64,000 nt of DNA from Rhabdornis inornatus. Taxonomy: Eukaryota > Chordata > Aves > Passeriformes > Rhabdornithidae. The translations under genes were made by a program, and so were the position numbers. Positions 1 through 10,529 of this stretch are shown one piece after another (position 1 is the stretch's first letter; each line of letters starts with the position of its first letter). The stretch covers positions 216,598-280,597 of the forward strand of contig VWZS01002961.1 in NCBI GenBank assembly GCA_013397075.1, given 5' to 3'. The notes beneath the pieces are model-generated. The model saw only the letters and a program-made list of their open reading frames with translations, did no database searches and had not been told where the DNA came from.

Positions 1-97
1 CACAGGGGCATTCAGGGAGTGGCACAGGGGCGTTCAGGGAGTGGCACAGGGGCATTCAGGGGGCGGCACTGGGGCATTCAGGGGGTGGCACAGGGCT
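1..97. repeat. 22-bp minisatellite, cut by the window edge
   Basis: About four head-to-tail copies of a 22-bp unit (core GGGGCATTCAGGGAGTGGCA) lie at 3-24, 25-46, 47-68 and 69-90, with substitutions such as GTGG to GCGG in the third copy. A partial copy follows to about 97. The array probably continues to the left of the window. No open frame of interest crosses it. Confidence 0.9.
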
Positions 98-1375
98 CTG
101 GGTCCCCTCTGGGACCGCAGCCGGAGCGGGTGTGGGCGTGCTGGGAGCCTCGGCAGAGCCCGCGCTCCTCCTGCCATCCGAAAGGTCAGGGAGTGGCAGG
201 AAATGCCGGTTTAACAGAGCTCGGAGATCGCCCCCGGTGACCTTTGCGGAGCGGGGTTTAATTGCACGCGAGCCGTCGCTCAGCGGGGCTGCTCGCAGGG
301 AAGCTGCGACAGCTTGGGAGGGTTGTTAGGGCTGGACTTGCCCCTCTCCAGGTCTCACTAGCCGTGTTCCCCTGCCACTGCCACCGCCACCAGCCCTGCT
401 GCCCCCCGGGTACCAGCCCCAGCTGATGCAGGTGCTGCCAGGGCAGCTGTGCCAAGGTTTCCAGAGGTGGCTGATGGCTTTTGGGGTGATGTTTTGGAGT
501 GCTTTTTGTTTTTCCTTGGCAGTGCAGGAGCCTTTGTGCATGCAGAATGCCAGAGCTGCAGGGCACAGGGCAGAGCCAACACTTCATGGACATCACCTCA
601 GGGTGCAGGGGGTGTTGGGCAAGGAATGGGCTCCCCCCTCTTTCAGCTTGGAGTCATTCCCTGTCCTGGCTCTCCAGGCCCCTGGAAAGAGCCTCTCTCC
701 CACTTTCTTGCAGTCTCCCTTCAGGTACTGGAAGGCCAGAATTGTTTGGCCTCAGGACCTCCTTTGTGTACAGGAACAATCAGGAAAGTTCAGTTTTTTA
801 GTCCAGCTTGTCTCCTTTGGCTGAGCTGAGCAACACCCCAGCTCTGAATGTGCTTCAGGAGTGTTTCTGCTCGGGGGGTGCCCCTTCCTCCAGCCACCCC
901 TCTGATGTACTGACACTGATATTCCCTCTCTGTGCTCTCTTAATCTCATCTCCTCCAAAACTGCTTTGCCTTTACTTTCCTAGGCTCTAAATCTCTATTT
1001 GCATCCGCCTGTGATGTCCTGAGTGCTCACAGAGCAGGAATTGATGTCTCTGAGTCGTGCTGGCAGCAGGGGTGGTGGGAGGTTGCTGCAGCAGTTCTCC
1101 TGGGGTCCCTGTGTTTGGTGGGGGTCCCTGGGTGCTGCAGGGTGATAAGAGCTCTGCAGCCACGGCGCAGCCAGCTCTCCTCTGCTCGGGAGCTGCTCGT
1201 TCTCGGGTGATTTGTGCTCCTTGGCCGGTGGGCAGCGGGGATGGGGAGGCGGTTTCACAACCTGCCGCTCCCAGCAGCAGCATTGCTCCAGCAGGGACAC
1301 GGCGCTGGTGGCAGCAGGAGCAGCTCTGTGCAGGCTCTGCACTCGCTCCCCTGCCCACCCTTGACCCTGCCCCTG
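98..1375. other. GC-rich spacer, no recognisable gene
   Basis: Mostly G+C-rich sequence without repeats or exon structure. CpGs concentrate at about 200-300. TGACCTTTG at 238-246 resembles a nuclear-receptor half-site with a degenerate second half, and TTTAATTGCA follows it. This CpG patch could be a small conserved element, but it is short and I give it little weight. Confidence 0.4.
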
Positions 1376-1815
1376 CTTTATTTATTTATGTTTGAGCAGA
1401 AGCATAATACAAATAAAGCACGGCCATAAAAATGTCAGGGAAAGTTCAAACCTATTCATTACCCATTTCACTCCGATTAAAATTTCCATCAAGGCTGCTT
1501 GGTTTTGACTTGAGTTGCTTTCCTTTTAATGAGCTTGATCTAGAAAGTAAAAGATGCTAATTCATCCTTACATCTCTATCATCTCCTGGCTTTTGCTATA
1601 TAAAGCATCAAGGTCGCATTCTGGGGAAATGTCTTTTTACCAAAGGTGCCATAATAATAATGAAGCAGCAATTTGTTTCAGCAAACTGCCTACAGTAATG
1701 AAGCTTAATTATAACCGTGTTATTAATACTGCTGCTTAAGGTAATTCACTTCTGAGCGGGGCGCAGAACAGTAAACTATAATTTAAACAAGAATCGAGAC
1801 CTAATTTAAATCATC
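1376..1815. promoter_or_regulatory. AT-rich island, strong candidate conserved non-coding element
   Basis: A 440-bp A+T-rich block set sharply between GC-rich flanks. It contains TATATAAAG at 1597-1605, followed by TCAAGGTCG at 1608-1616 (an SF1/ERR-type extended half-site, one base off the consensus). A homeodomain-rich stretch at 1696-1729 holds TAATGAAG, TTAATTATAA and TATTAATAC. There is no tandem or transposon structure. The TATA-like string could be a promoter or simply AT-rich enhancer sequence; nothing downstream looks like an exon. Confidence 0.5.
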
Positions 1816-2799
1816 AGATCTGCTGTGGAAAAGGCAAACAGAGCTGGAGCTCTCCCTCGGCTGCCTCCATCACCCCCCGCTCCGCTGGCAGGGCTGCAGG
1901 AGCACAGAGAGCACTCAGGAGCAGCTGGTGCCTCCTCCTGACCTCGCACGTGCCTGTAAAACACAAAAAATTCCAAGTGCCCTGCAAGAAAGGGGGTGAT
2001 GGATGTGCTTGGATGTCTGTGCTCTGTGGGCCTCCCAGAATTATTCCCTGCCAGGCAGGAGCACCACTCTCCCATGCCCAGCCTCTCTGGAAACCGATGA
2101 AATGCCACTCTTGGAATTATATTTTTACATCTTTCTTCCCCTCTGTGATTTCAGGGCATGTGCCTGGAGGCTTGGGATCGTTACAAACTCCCAGTGCTTC
2201 CCATCACGCTGCTGTCCCCTCCTGCCTGTCCCCAGCTCTCTTTTCCAGGCTGAGCATCTCCACCCAGGCCTGTCCCTGTCCTGTTCCTCCCTGCTCCCTC
2301 CCCGCCAGGGGCACGCAGCCTTCTGTGAACCTCTTTGCTCTTGGATGCTCTTTCCATTCTTTCCAGGCCTCTGCTCCCCTTTCTCCATAACAAACTGCCT
2401 TCCCTGGCACAGCTGTAAGCCCTGACATCCTCCTCCTCTGAATCCCTCATTATTTCTGCCTCTTCCCTGCACTCTCACCTCGCAGCCTCCTCCCTGCAGC
2501 ATGTCCCTGCTGCACCCCTCGCCTGGCTGCCCCGGCTCCCGAAGCCCAATGACACGAGATGAAGGCTCTGCTGTGCTGCTAATGGCGTTTCCTCATCGCT
2601 TCCCTGGCAAATGGAGTGAGGAGCTGCCATCCCTCCCTCTGCAGGGCTCGCTGCCATTCCCCCAGCCCAGCGTGTGGGATGCCTTCCTCCCGGGAACATG
2701 TGGGGGGTATTATCCCACTTCCCCGGCTCTGCCAGGTGTGGCTGTGCTCAACAGGCTGGCAGGGAGGAGGAGGAGGAGGGGAGCGGGACAAGTAAATAG
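1816..2799. other. Spacer, pyrimidine-rich in the middle
   Basis: GC-rich single-copy sequence. From about 2160 to 2520 the + strand is strongly C/T-biased, which makes the opposite strand purine-rich and leaves long open frames there without protein-like content. I see no other feature. Confidence 0.4.
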
Positions 2800-3005
2800 G
2801 TGGAATGTTTCTTCTTGGGAAGGGGAAAAAAAAAAGCCTCCATCACTGTTCCACTTGACTGCAGCCTCCCGCAGGCTGTTTCATCTCATATTATCTAAGC
2901 TCCAAGGGGGTGTCCAATTTGAGGAACAATAACTATAAAGTCATTTTCGGTCCCCCGCTGTGGCACAGCACATGATAGCCTGTGTAAAGCAGCAAACAGC
3001 CTGGC
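2800..3005. promoter_or_regulatory. AT-rich island, candidate regulatory element
   Basis: The core at 2880-3000 holds a SOX-type AACAAT at 2925-2930, next to AACTATAAAG and after CATATTATCTAAG. A short A run (2826-2835) lies at its left side. The right edge passes abruptly into a CpG-containing GC-rich stretch. Confidence 0.35.
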
Positions 3006-3679
3006 TGGCCGTGCTGCCGAGCCGGGCTGGGGCCGACTGGGCTCTGGGGGAGCTGCTCCTGGCAGCCAGGGGAACCTGCCGGGAGCCCGGGGCTCCGTTG
3101 GCACCGGGAGCAGCCAAGGGCACGGCTGGAGCCGCCGGAAAGGGCACCGGGGCAGGCTGGCACGGAGCTGATGTCCTGCAGCTCACAGCCGCCCTGCCCC
3201 CAGATCTCCTCCCAGTTCTCCTCCCAGTTCTCCCAATTTCCCCCTGCCGTGCCACCGCCGAGGTCACACCGAGCAGGAGCCTGGGCAGGGCATCAAGAGC
3301 AGGAAATTGGAGGAAAATGAACAGTTCAGTGCTGGCCTCTGCTCTGCCTCAGGAGGGGCGCGGGGGTCCCAGGCTGGGAGCAGAGGGTGCCAGGGCAGCT
3401 GTGGGGCAGTGCTGGGTGGGCCAGGAGCTGCCTGGACACGGGGATGCTCCAGCTGCTGGAATGGACTGAGGATCCACCCCCTGGGCAGAGGGGCTGCTGC
3501 TGAAAACACGAGATGAGGAGCTGGGTTTCCTTTGCAGCTGGAAGACCGTCCCAGGCCAGGAGCCAGGTGGGTTTGGGAGCCTCGTGCTCACTGGGATTGC
3601 TCCCTAAACCAGAAGTTGAAGGATGAGGCATCCACGAGCCCCCTCCCTCCAAAGGTGGAGTGAGATGAGCATCAGGAGA
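3006..3679. other. GC-rich spacer with a CpG cluster
   Basis: The first 150 bp (about 3010-3160) carry roughly a dozen CpGs. A 12-bp phrase CTCCCAGTTCTC is duplicated at about 3206-3238. The remainder is unremarkable G/C-rich DNA. Confidence 0.4.
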
Positions 3680-3965
3680 GCAAATAATAGCGGATACACC
3701 TGGTACATGGGATTTGGAACAAATCCTTCTGCAGGCACACTCTTGCTAGGGCTGCTTAAAGAATAAATGGAGTCAAAACGAGGAACTCCATGACAATTTA
3801 TATGGATGTTCTACACAATTCAATGCTGGGGGAGAAGGATGAACCTATTACAGTAATTAACCTGTTGCACATCAAAGCAAATGTGCTAAAGCAGCTTTTC
3901 TATGCAGCAGTTCTATTCGGTGGAGGAAGGAACCAGTAGAACAGGAGGAATAAAGTGTGCCCTTC
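3680..3965. promoter_or_regulatory. AT-rich island, candidate regulatory element
   Basis: Includes ACAGTAATTAACC at 3851-3863 (TAATTA-type homeodomain core) and CATCAAAGC at 3870-3878 (TCF/LEF-type ATCAAAG). Sequence complexity is high and no repeat family is recognisable. Confidence 0.4.
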
Positions 3966-4139
3966 CTGCTGTCACTATCCTCTAGTTTCAAGGATCTCTC
4001 CCAAGGGATTTTAAACCCATGGCTGGCTGCAAATCCCTCTTTAGGCCCACTGGGATTCCCATGAAAGCCCCCATGGCTGCAGGGAAGGTGGTGGACAAAG
4101 CATCCTCATCTGTTCAGAGCAGTCCAGTCAGGCTGGATC

Positions 4140-4385
4140 TAATTTAAGAGAGAGTTTGAGAAGGGGAGAAATAGTAAGTGCCAGGGACTTCGGGAAGAGC
4201 ACAAGTTTTAATTGGGTTTTATATATTAGTTAATCAGGAAGTATTTCGGTGACAATTAGGTCACAGCCTCTGGCATATCTGTGAAGCAGCCATCCATCAT
4301 TAGCCCTACCTGGGCTTGCAAAGTGGTATTTATGAGTTTCCAACTGGTAAAAAAGCCCTTCTAAGAAATTAAGGTGAAAAGCACA
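4140..4385. promoter_or_regulatory. AT-rich island, candidate regulatory element
   Basis: Holds TTAATTGGG, TATATTAGTTAATCAGG and ACAATTAGGTCA between about 4209 and 4264, then a balanced segment to 4385. It is separated from the preceding island by 170 bp of mixed composition (3966-4139) in which I see nothing specific. Confidence 0.35.
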
Positions 4386-4520
4386 CTCCTGACCATGGGG
4401 GGAAGGCTGTCAGCTGTGATTGATGGCTGGGAGCAGGGAAGAACAGCTGTTTATTGGGTCCAGCAAGGCTGAAAGCCCTTTGTCTGTCGGCAGCAGCTGC
4501 TCCTGGAACGAGCTGCAGCT

Positions 4521-4552
4521 TGGGTTTGGGTTCGGGTTCGGGTTAGGGTTTG
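4521..4552. repeat. Telomere-like (TTNGGG)n tract
   Basis: Five consecutive TTNGGG-like hexamers (GGGTTT, GGGTTC, GGGTTC, GGGTTA, GGGTTT), only one of them the exact vertebrate telomere unit. Five GGG runs separated by 3 bases give a canonical G-quadruplex pattern on the + strand. It may be a degenerate interstitial telomeric remnant or a chance G-rich simple repeat. Confidence 0.7.
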
Positions 4553-4673
4553 GCTTTGTCCTGCAAGGCTGTGCTGGCAGTGCTGGGGCTGTCCAGGAGC
4601 GAGGGCTCAGCGCTGATGTGATGCTGCATCCTCTGCCCTGTGTGACATCCCACGGGAGGACACTGGCTCTGGT

Positions 4674-4723
4674 GTGGCACAGGGCTGGAATGAGGTGGCA
4701 CAGGGCTGGAAAGAGGTGGCACA
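4674..4723. repeat. 21-bp tandem repeat, about 2.4 copies
   Basis: The unit GTGGCACAGGGCTGGAATGA plus one G occurs at 4674-4694 and 4695-4715, followed by a partial copy. It shares GTGGCACAGG with the array at 1-97, so the two may have a related origin. Confidence 0.8.
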
Positions 4724-4749
4724 GCTGCTCCCAAGTGCCCAGGAGCTGA

Positions 4750-4816
4750 CTGAGCCCAGCTCTAGGCTGAGCCCGGCTCTAGGCTGAGCCCAGCTCTCAG
4801 CTAAGCCAGGCTCTGG
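4750..4816. repeat. 17-bp tandem repeat, about four copies
   Basis: The unit CTGAGCCCAGCTCTAGG is repeated at 4750-4766, 4767-4783 and 4784-4800, with a diverged copy at 4801-4816. It begins 26 bp after the preceding 21-bp repeat ends. Confidence 0.85.
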
Positions 4817-5479
4817 CAGGCTGCTCTGCCCCTGTTGCTGCAGGAGGAGCAGCGTTCCCCGAGCCGCTGTGCACACACCTCGGTCTAAATGAGTTTGGGT
4901 TTTGCACAGCTCTGCCCAAACATGCTAAAGTCCTTCAAAATCAGTCTGTTGCTGTTGTCACTGGGGAGGGGGATGGAGCAGGGAGCAGTGTGGGTGACCC
5001 TGCTGTCCCTTGGAGCTGGGGCTCGGGCAGAGCTCACAGAGCTCACATGGACAGGGGAGGTGATCCCGGCTCTGTCTGTGCAGGACACAGTGACAGCAGG
5101 GAAGCAGTGGCCACATGAACGAGCCTGTTTCTTTTCCCTGGCATGATTCTGACCGAAGAAATGTTAATTGGGCATCTTATAAAGAATTTGTTCTCATCCT
5201 GCCAGCTCTCCAAGGAGCAGCAGAGGGTGAGGCCGGGAGTGAGCAAGAGGCAGCCATGAGCCCAATCCCATGGGATGGAGCCGGGTGGACAGATCTGCTT
5301 GGAGGCAGGAAACGGGCAAGGGAAACCCTGAGCTGCAGCTGAATTACCGAGAAGAGGAGGGAACAATCCCCTGGAAATTGCAGGTGGGACGAAGCCGAGA
5401 GGAGCCGGCAGCCCTGGGATGAGCTCAGGCACACGAGGTTCTCCTCACTGGAACAAACACTCCTGGCTGCCGAGGACAG
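4817..5479. other. Spacer
   Basis: Single-copy sequence of mixed composition. A slightly AT-richer patch at about 5120-5200 contains TTAATTGGG and CTTATAAAG. No repeat, exon or RNA gene is recognised. Confidence 0.4.
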
Positions 5480-5640
5480 GCAGGCAGGAGCCCTTCTCTT
5501 TTAATTATCTGCGGTGGAGCCTGTTCAGCTGCGAGTGTATCGAGCTGCCGGGCACGCTGGGTACATCCCTCCTCCAGGTTAAGTGGTAATTACACCTAAT
5601 TAGGAGCAAATAAATATTTTATATGCTTTGGACTGCTGCA
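5480..5640. promoter_or_regulatory. AT-rich island with paired TAATTA sites
   Basis: Two TAATTA cores, at 5587-5592 and 5598-5603, start 11 bp apart, about one helical turn. An AAATAAATATTTTATA tract follows directly. TTTTAATTATCTG lies further left, near 5500. This is the arrangement expected for paired homeodomain binding; function is inferred. Confidence 0.45.
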
Positions 5641-5869
5641 AGTGACCAGCAGAAACCTCTGCGTGGTGGAGAACACCTCAGCAGCTGCAAGCCCCTGCTG
5701 CAGCCGCCCCGCAGGGTCCCCTCAAAGGACAGCACGGCTCCTGTGGCTAATGCCTGTAAATCCTGCACACCCCTGGAATTCCTGCTGCAGCCTCTCTGTG
5801 TCCTGGGGATCCCTGAGCCTCCACTGCAGGCTCTTCACTGTCTTCATGGCAGGGAGGAGGACGCGGCAC
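5641..5869. other. GC-rich spacer
   Basis: CTGCAG-rich single-copy sequence linking two AT-rich islands. Nothing specific is seen. Confidence 0.35.
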
Positions 5870-6125
5870 CGCAGCTTTGCCTTGATTACGTTGTGTTCTG
5901 CAATAAACGGCACTGAGTGTTCATTATTATTTAAACACCCCGTGCTTCCCAAGCCTTATTTGGGCGGCGTTTTTCCACAGCATATGCTGGAATTTACAGT
6001 AAGTGCAGCCGCTCTACAGTCAACATTTGGTTTCTCTCACCCACAGACTGCAGTGCTAATTAGGGGAGGTTTCCCCTCGTTATCCCGGGGAGGTCAAGCG
6101 CAGCAATTTGCATTTTGCAGAGAGC
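5870..6125. promoter_or_regulatory. Candidate regulatory element with octamer
   Basis: Contains CATTATTATTTAAACACC (about 5922-5939), TAATTA at 6057-6062 and a perfect POU octamer ATTTGCAT at 6106-6113. TTATCCCGGGGAGGTCAAG lies between the last two. The retained CpGs beside AT-rich motifs argue against neutral decay, but conservation has to be tested. Confidence 0.45.
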
Positions 6126-6306
6126 CAGAGCAGCGGTGGCAGAGCTCATTCGGCTGGGACGAGGCACAGAGATGCTGGCATGGGGCACAGTGAGCTCAGG
6201 GGCTCAGGACAGCCCTGGTACCCGGAGCTGGGGCTGGCCAAGCTTTCCCAAACATGCTGGGAAAGGAAGAAAGGGAATGAGTGGAAATCTTCATCTTGGC
6301 TGGAGA

Positions 6307-6390
6307 GATCACAGAGCCATGGAATCATTGAGGTTGTGAAAGACCTCATGGTGTCCAGCCTCTGACTGAGCACCACCATCTCCACTAAAC
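6307..6390 (-). mobile_element. CR1 LINE fragment, 3' end
   Basis: On the + strand it reads TCACAGAGCCATGGAATCAT followed by TGAGGTTGTGAAAGACCTCA, a diverged form of the phrase that is the reverse complement of the CR1 3' terminus. The match runs on to CACCACCATCTCCACTAAAC. So a 5'-truncated CR1 lies on the - strand with its 3' end on the left. Divergence is high, so the copy is old. No coding part remains. Confidence 0.8.
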
Positions 6391-7364
6391 TGGAGATCTT
6401 GCTGTCTCAGCCCTCCTGAGTGCTGAGTGCTCCTCCGAAGGGAGATGCCAAACTTCCCTGCAAAGCTCTGTACCCACAGCAGCCCAGGAAGGGCTGGCAG
6501 GGCTGCTGTGGCTGCCCTTGATCCTCTGCCCTCTGGCATCATCCTGCACTAAGCTCTCAAAGTGTTCCAGCCTGGCCTGGGAGCAGGGTAAATACAGGCA
6601 CTGGAGCCTGGCCCGCTGTGTTTGCACAGCCCACGGTGCAAAGCATCCAGGCACGGGCCTGGAGATTGCAGAATGAAATGAAACCTCCTCCCCTGAGCCA
6701 CCTCTCTCAGGGGACACAGCTCAGAGGGACACACAGCTCCCCATCCCTGGTCACCCTGGCTGCTCCAGCAATTCCACCTCTCTCTAGGAGCACGCAGAGG
6801 CTCCTGCTGAGCAGGGTCAGCCCTGTTCCTTGCTCCAGATGTGCTCTTGAGCTGTTTTTGAGCTCTATTTGGGTATTTCCACATTAATTCCAAGGAGAAA
6901 GGCTCAAAAGTTCAGAATGGGAGAGAAGGATCTTTGATGTAGGAGGCTCTTGTCTCTGAAAAAAGCTTGATATTACTATGTAAAACATAAAGGGCATTGG
7001 TAAGGAAACTGTACTGCTTAATTTAGGAACTGTGTCTTCTCAGGCTCTTCCCCCTCCTTTGTTTAATGAGCGAGGGGGAGGCAGCATTGCTTGAGAAATG
7101 AACTTTTTACTCCCGGGGTCAGAGTGGGGGACTTGTGTGGTGGGAGCAGAGGTGACACCACAGCCTGGTCTGGCCTGAGCAGCTGGGGACAACTCGAGCA
7201 GCAGAGAGGGTGGTGAGGGGGGGCTGGAACCCCTCGGTGCCCATCTGCCCCAGCCCTGGGAGAGGGGGGCGATGCCTGGTGAGCATCCTGTGTGCACCCC
7301 CCACCCTGCACTGCACTCCAGAGCTGCTCCCCTGCCAGGGCCTCCCACCCCAGCCCTGCCGGCG
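6391..7364. other. Spacer
   Basis: GC-rich to about 6840. A moderately AT-rich stretch follows at about 6840-7050 (TTCCACATTAATTCC, GATATTACTATGTAAAAC), then GC-rich sequence again. I cannot extend the neighbouring CR1 match into this stretch. Confidence 0.35.
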
Positions 7365-7540
7365 CTGCTGCCAAAGGCGTAATGAGAAAAGTACACCTTC
7401 CCCCCAAAATCGATAGGGAGACCTGGGGGGTCACCTAATTGGAGGCTGCTCAGCGAGCGCCAGCACAGCCGGAGCCCAAGCGCAGCACTTGAGCCTGGCT
7501 GTGAGATCATAAATCACATTCTGAGCCCAGCACAGCCTCC
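7365..7540. promoter_or_regulatory. Candidate regulatory element
   Basis: A compact segment with AGGCGTAATGAG, a palindromic ATCGAT at 7409-7414, GGTCACCTAATTGG and ATCATAAATCACATTC. It combines several CpGs with AT-rich motifs and contrasts with the simple-sequence array that follows. Confidence 0.35.
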
Positions 7541-7603
7541 CCTGCTCTCAGTGCTCCATCGATCTGCTGAGGGGCTCCTGCTGCACCACGGAGCAGGAGA
7601 ACG

Positions 7604-7894
7604 ATGGGGACAGGGACAGGACAGGGACAGGGATGGGACAGGGACGGGGACAGGGATAGGACAGGGATAGGGACAGGGACAGGCACGGGGATAGGACAGG
7701 GACAGGACAGGGATAGGACAGGGATAGGGACAGGGACAGGCACAGGGATAGGACAGGGACAGGACAGGGACAGGGATAGGACAGGGATAGGGACAGGGAC
7801 AGGCATAGGGACAGGGATAGGACAGGGGCAGGCACGGGGATAGGATAGGGATGGGACAGGGGCAGGCACGGGGATAGGACAGGGACAGGGACAG
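7604..7894. repeat. G-rich minisatellite of GGGACA/GGGATA hexamers
   Basis: About 290 bp of mixed GGGACA, GGGATA, GGACA and GGCACGGGGATA modules. The same block, GGGATAGGGACAGGGACAGG, recurs, which shows a higher-order unit. Runs of GGG spaced by 2-3 bases (for example about 7624-7650) fit intramolecular G-quadruplex motifs on the + strand. Open frames here are periodic artefacts. Confidence 0.95.
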
Positions 7895-7927
7895 GAGCTG
7901 AGCTGAGCTGAGCCACGCTGAGCTGGC
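7895..7927. repeat. (GAGCT)n pentamer tract, interrupted
   Basis: GAGCTGAGCTGAGCTGAGCC is followed by ACGCTGAGCTGG, directly abutting the G-rich minisatellite. The same pentamer recurs, longer and purer, at 21380-21424. Confidence 0.85.
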
Positions 7928-8611
7928 CAGGTGCTGCTCCAGGCTCCCAGCAGTTTTTTTTCCTCCAGTTGTTTTCCTCAGCAAGGCAATAATTTCCTTT
8001 TCCACAAAGGCAATTCACCAGCGTTTGCCGCTTCGTTTGTTTGTTCTGGTGCTGGCTTTGGAAACGCTCCAAGGATGTTGGCAAAACAAAAGCCGATCAG
8101 TTGGTGGTGCTTGGCTTTGCCTGGCCACCGTGGGTCTGTGCAGGTGGGGGAGTGACCCTCCTCACCCTGCCTGTGCCCTGCTGGGGCACAGCATGCCCTG
8201 CCACTGGCACTGCCCCATCAGCATCAGTTCCACCCAGAACCAGAACCCTCCTTTTGGGGCTCAGTCTGGTTTCCAGACAGGATGCAAAAGCCTGATTCAA
8301 CAGGAGAAAGCTGTCCCAAATGAAGGAACATTCCAGTGCTGAAGGAAGGAGCCATCCTGCCCCAGGGCTGCTGCCATCCCCAGCCAGGTCCTGCTTCATA
8401 AACCCAAGCCCGAGTGATTTAGGAATGGCTTTGCCATCCCTGCAAACTCCCAGCCCCTGCCCGAGGGGAATCCTCCCAGCTGTGGTGGGGGAAAGGGAGC
8501 AGGGGCTGATGCACTTTTGCTGCTGTGTCCTCGGAAAAACACCCAGAACTTGCAGGAGAGCCCGTGTGCTCCCTCAGATGCACCCAGAAGGATTGCTCAG
8601 AGAGGAGCAGC
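7928..8611. other. Spacer
   Basis: Single-copy sequence, with an AT-richer patch and a T run near 7950-8060. No recognisable exon or repeat family. Confidence 0.35.
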
Positions 8612-9095
8612 AATAATCACCACAACCCAAAGACAAAAAAAAATAATCAAAGGCTAATCCTAAAAACTCTCCTTTAATCTTTGTGCTTCCAGATGTCGTC
8701 TCCCTTTCATCTAGGACTTTGCTGTTCACTACAGTTACAGAAACCACGAGGCTGAAAGAGGGGAGGAAAAAAGAAGAGATTAAATTAATGAGCAGGTAAG
8801 CAGGTTTATCATTTTGTCTGATCCTTCCTTCCTTCCTGCTAATTTCTCTGAGCCAATTTGGGAGGCAGAGCCTGATGGTAACTTTGCCACAGACTGTTGT
8901 ATCCCTTTTCTTCCTTACATCATTTATGCCAATGATGATAATGTCTGATTTGTGGAGCTGCTTCGAGGGCTAGTGCAGCAGGGGGGTGTTGGCAGAGAAA
9001 AACATTTGCCTGCATTAGGATAATGAAATGGGTACTTTGGGCTTCTGGTAGTTCTGTCTGGGCTGTGCCATAATTAGGCTGTAATGAGCAAGGGC
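8612..9095. promoter_or_regulatory. AT-rich island(s), candidate regulatory element
   Basis: Two adjoining segments. The left one has ATAATCAAAGG (TCF/LEF-type, 8646-8652) and GATTAAATTAATGAG near 8778. The right one has GCCAATGATGATAATG near 8927 and CATAATTAGGCTG near 9069. A short (CCTT)n run lies at about 8823-8837. Confidence 0.4.
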
Positions 9096-9285
9096 ACAAA
9101 AACTGGAAATGTGGAAAGGGGTGGGAGAGGAACACCAGAGTGTCCTGGTGCTGGATCTTCCTGAACCTGGGCTTCCTAAAGGTGTCCTGAGGGGCTGCAG
9201 CCATTCCCAGCTCCCCAGCACAGCACCCAGGGAGCAGGGTGGGCTGGCACGGGCACTGACCCTGCGGCACACGGGGCTGGAGTGT
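9096..9285. other. GC-rich spacer
   Basis: No specific feature; CpG density rises toward the right end. Confidence 0.35.
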
Positions 9286-9400
9286 CCCCCGGGGTCACCC
9301 GTGGTGACACCGGTACCATCAGGTGACATCACGGGTGCCACTGGGCAGAGCACGCCGGCACACCCCGCATCCCACGGCTCGTTAACCCGGCGGGTGAGTA
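9286..9400. promoter_or_regulatory. CpG-containing segment with inverted GGTGAC motifs
   Basis: GTCACC-CGT-GGTGAC at 9294-9308 is a perfect 6-bp inverted repeat with a 3-bp centre. GGTGACA recurs as a direct repeat at 9303-9309 and 9322-9328, followed by TCACGGGTG. The region is CpG-rich and ends with CGTTAACCCGGCGGG. The GGTGAC half-site cluster could be a nuclear-receptor or bZIP site; the identity is a guess. Confidence 0.3.
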
Positions 9401-10529
9401 GCCAAACCTGAGGCCATCCATCAGGCCTCAGTGGAAGCGTTCTGTGCCCAGGGCTGGGCTGGTGCCAGGCTGTGAGCGCCGCAGGGGGAGAGGCCACCCC
9501 ACACAGAGCGAGTGTGGCAGGAAATGAGCCCTGCCAGCTTCGAGGTGATGTGGCCATGGCCATTCTCCATGACCCCTGGGGATGGGGGCAGTGGATGCTC
9601 CAGCACTGGGGCCTGCCTGGGCAGCTGAGGAAGCTTTAGCTCATTTGTTATGAGCTGGAAACAGGAAACGAGCTGGTGCCAGCGTGCCGATGGCTCGTGG
9701 CTTTCAGCCTTCCTGCACCAGGGCAACAGCTTTCAATTAATTGTCCTGGGGCCCTTGTCATGCTGTGGCTCAGCAGCCAGGCCTGGAATGGACAGTGATC
9801 ACCCAGCCAGGTTAAGGTCCCTGCTGTCCCTCCCTCTGCTGCTCTCGCTGCCTGTCCTTGCTGCCAGGGAGGAAGATGAACGCACGCTTAGCAAAGCATT
9901 TACCAGGAGGGCACTTCAGCACCAGACAGGTGGGTTCATAAATCCTCCAGCCCCTTCCAGACAAGAGCAGATTACTGCCTGCCCTCGATGGGTTTTGCTC
10001 AGAATTGAATTACAGGCTCTGCAGAAGACCCTGAGGGACAGGTCCTGCTCAGGGAGCCACCTGCGTCCTCCCACGCCATGGACGGGCTAAAACCAAAGCA
10101 AAACCACTACAACGGGCTTCTTCCCTGCCCTGGCACCATCCCCTGAGCCCCTGCAGCCCCTGGCAGGGCAGGAGGAGAGGCTCCAGCCTGCTGCTGCTGG
10201 CTGTGGGATCTCTGAGAGCCGCCCTCTGCTTGGATGCACCGCTCAGGACCAGCTCCTCTTCCTCTCCTGAACTTCTCTTCCTAATGATGTTTGCTCCAAA
10301 GCTGTTTTCCCCTTGGTTCTTTCCACCTGCTGCCTCCTTCCAATCCAATTAGTGCTTTGTTGGTGGTTCCTTGAATGTCAGTGGTGGTGTCCGTGTGCCC
10401 CTGGCTTTGAGGTCGGTCCCTCAGCCCCCGTCAGGCACTGTCTGACCCATCCCTCTGTTTCATCTTCTCTTGCTGGTGCTGCCTGGGCTGCTCTGAAGTG
10501 CTGGAGCTGACTCCAAAGTAGAAAGCTTT
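9401..10529. other. Spacer
   Basis: Mostly GC-rich single-copy DNA. TTTCAATTAATTGTCC near 9730 is an isolated AT-rich motif. No exon, transposon or RNA gene is recognised. Confidence 0.35.

Noticed and set aside
7604..8084. Proline/cysteine-rich minus-strand open frames of about 120-180 codons
   Set aside because: They are created by the G-rich minisatellite with its hexameric period; not a protein.
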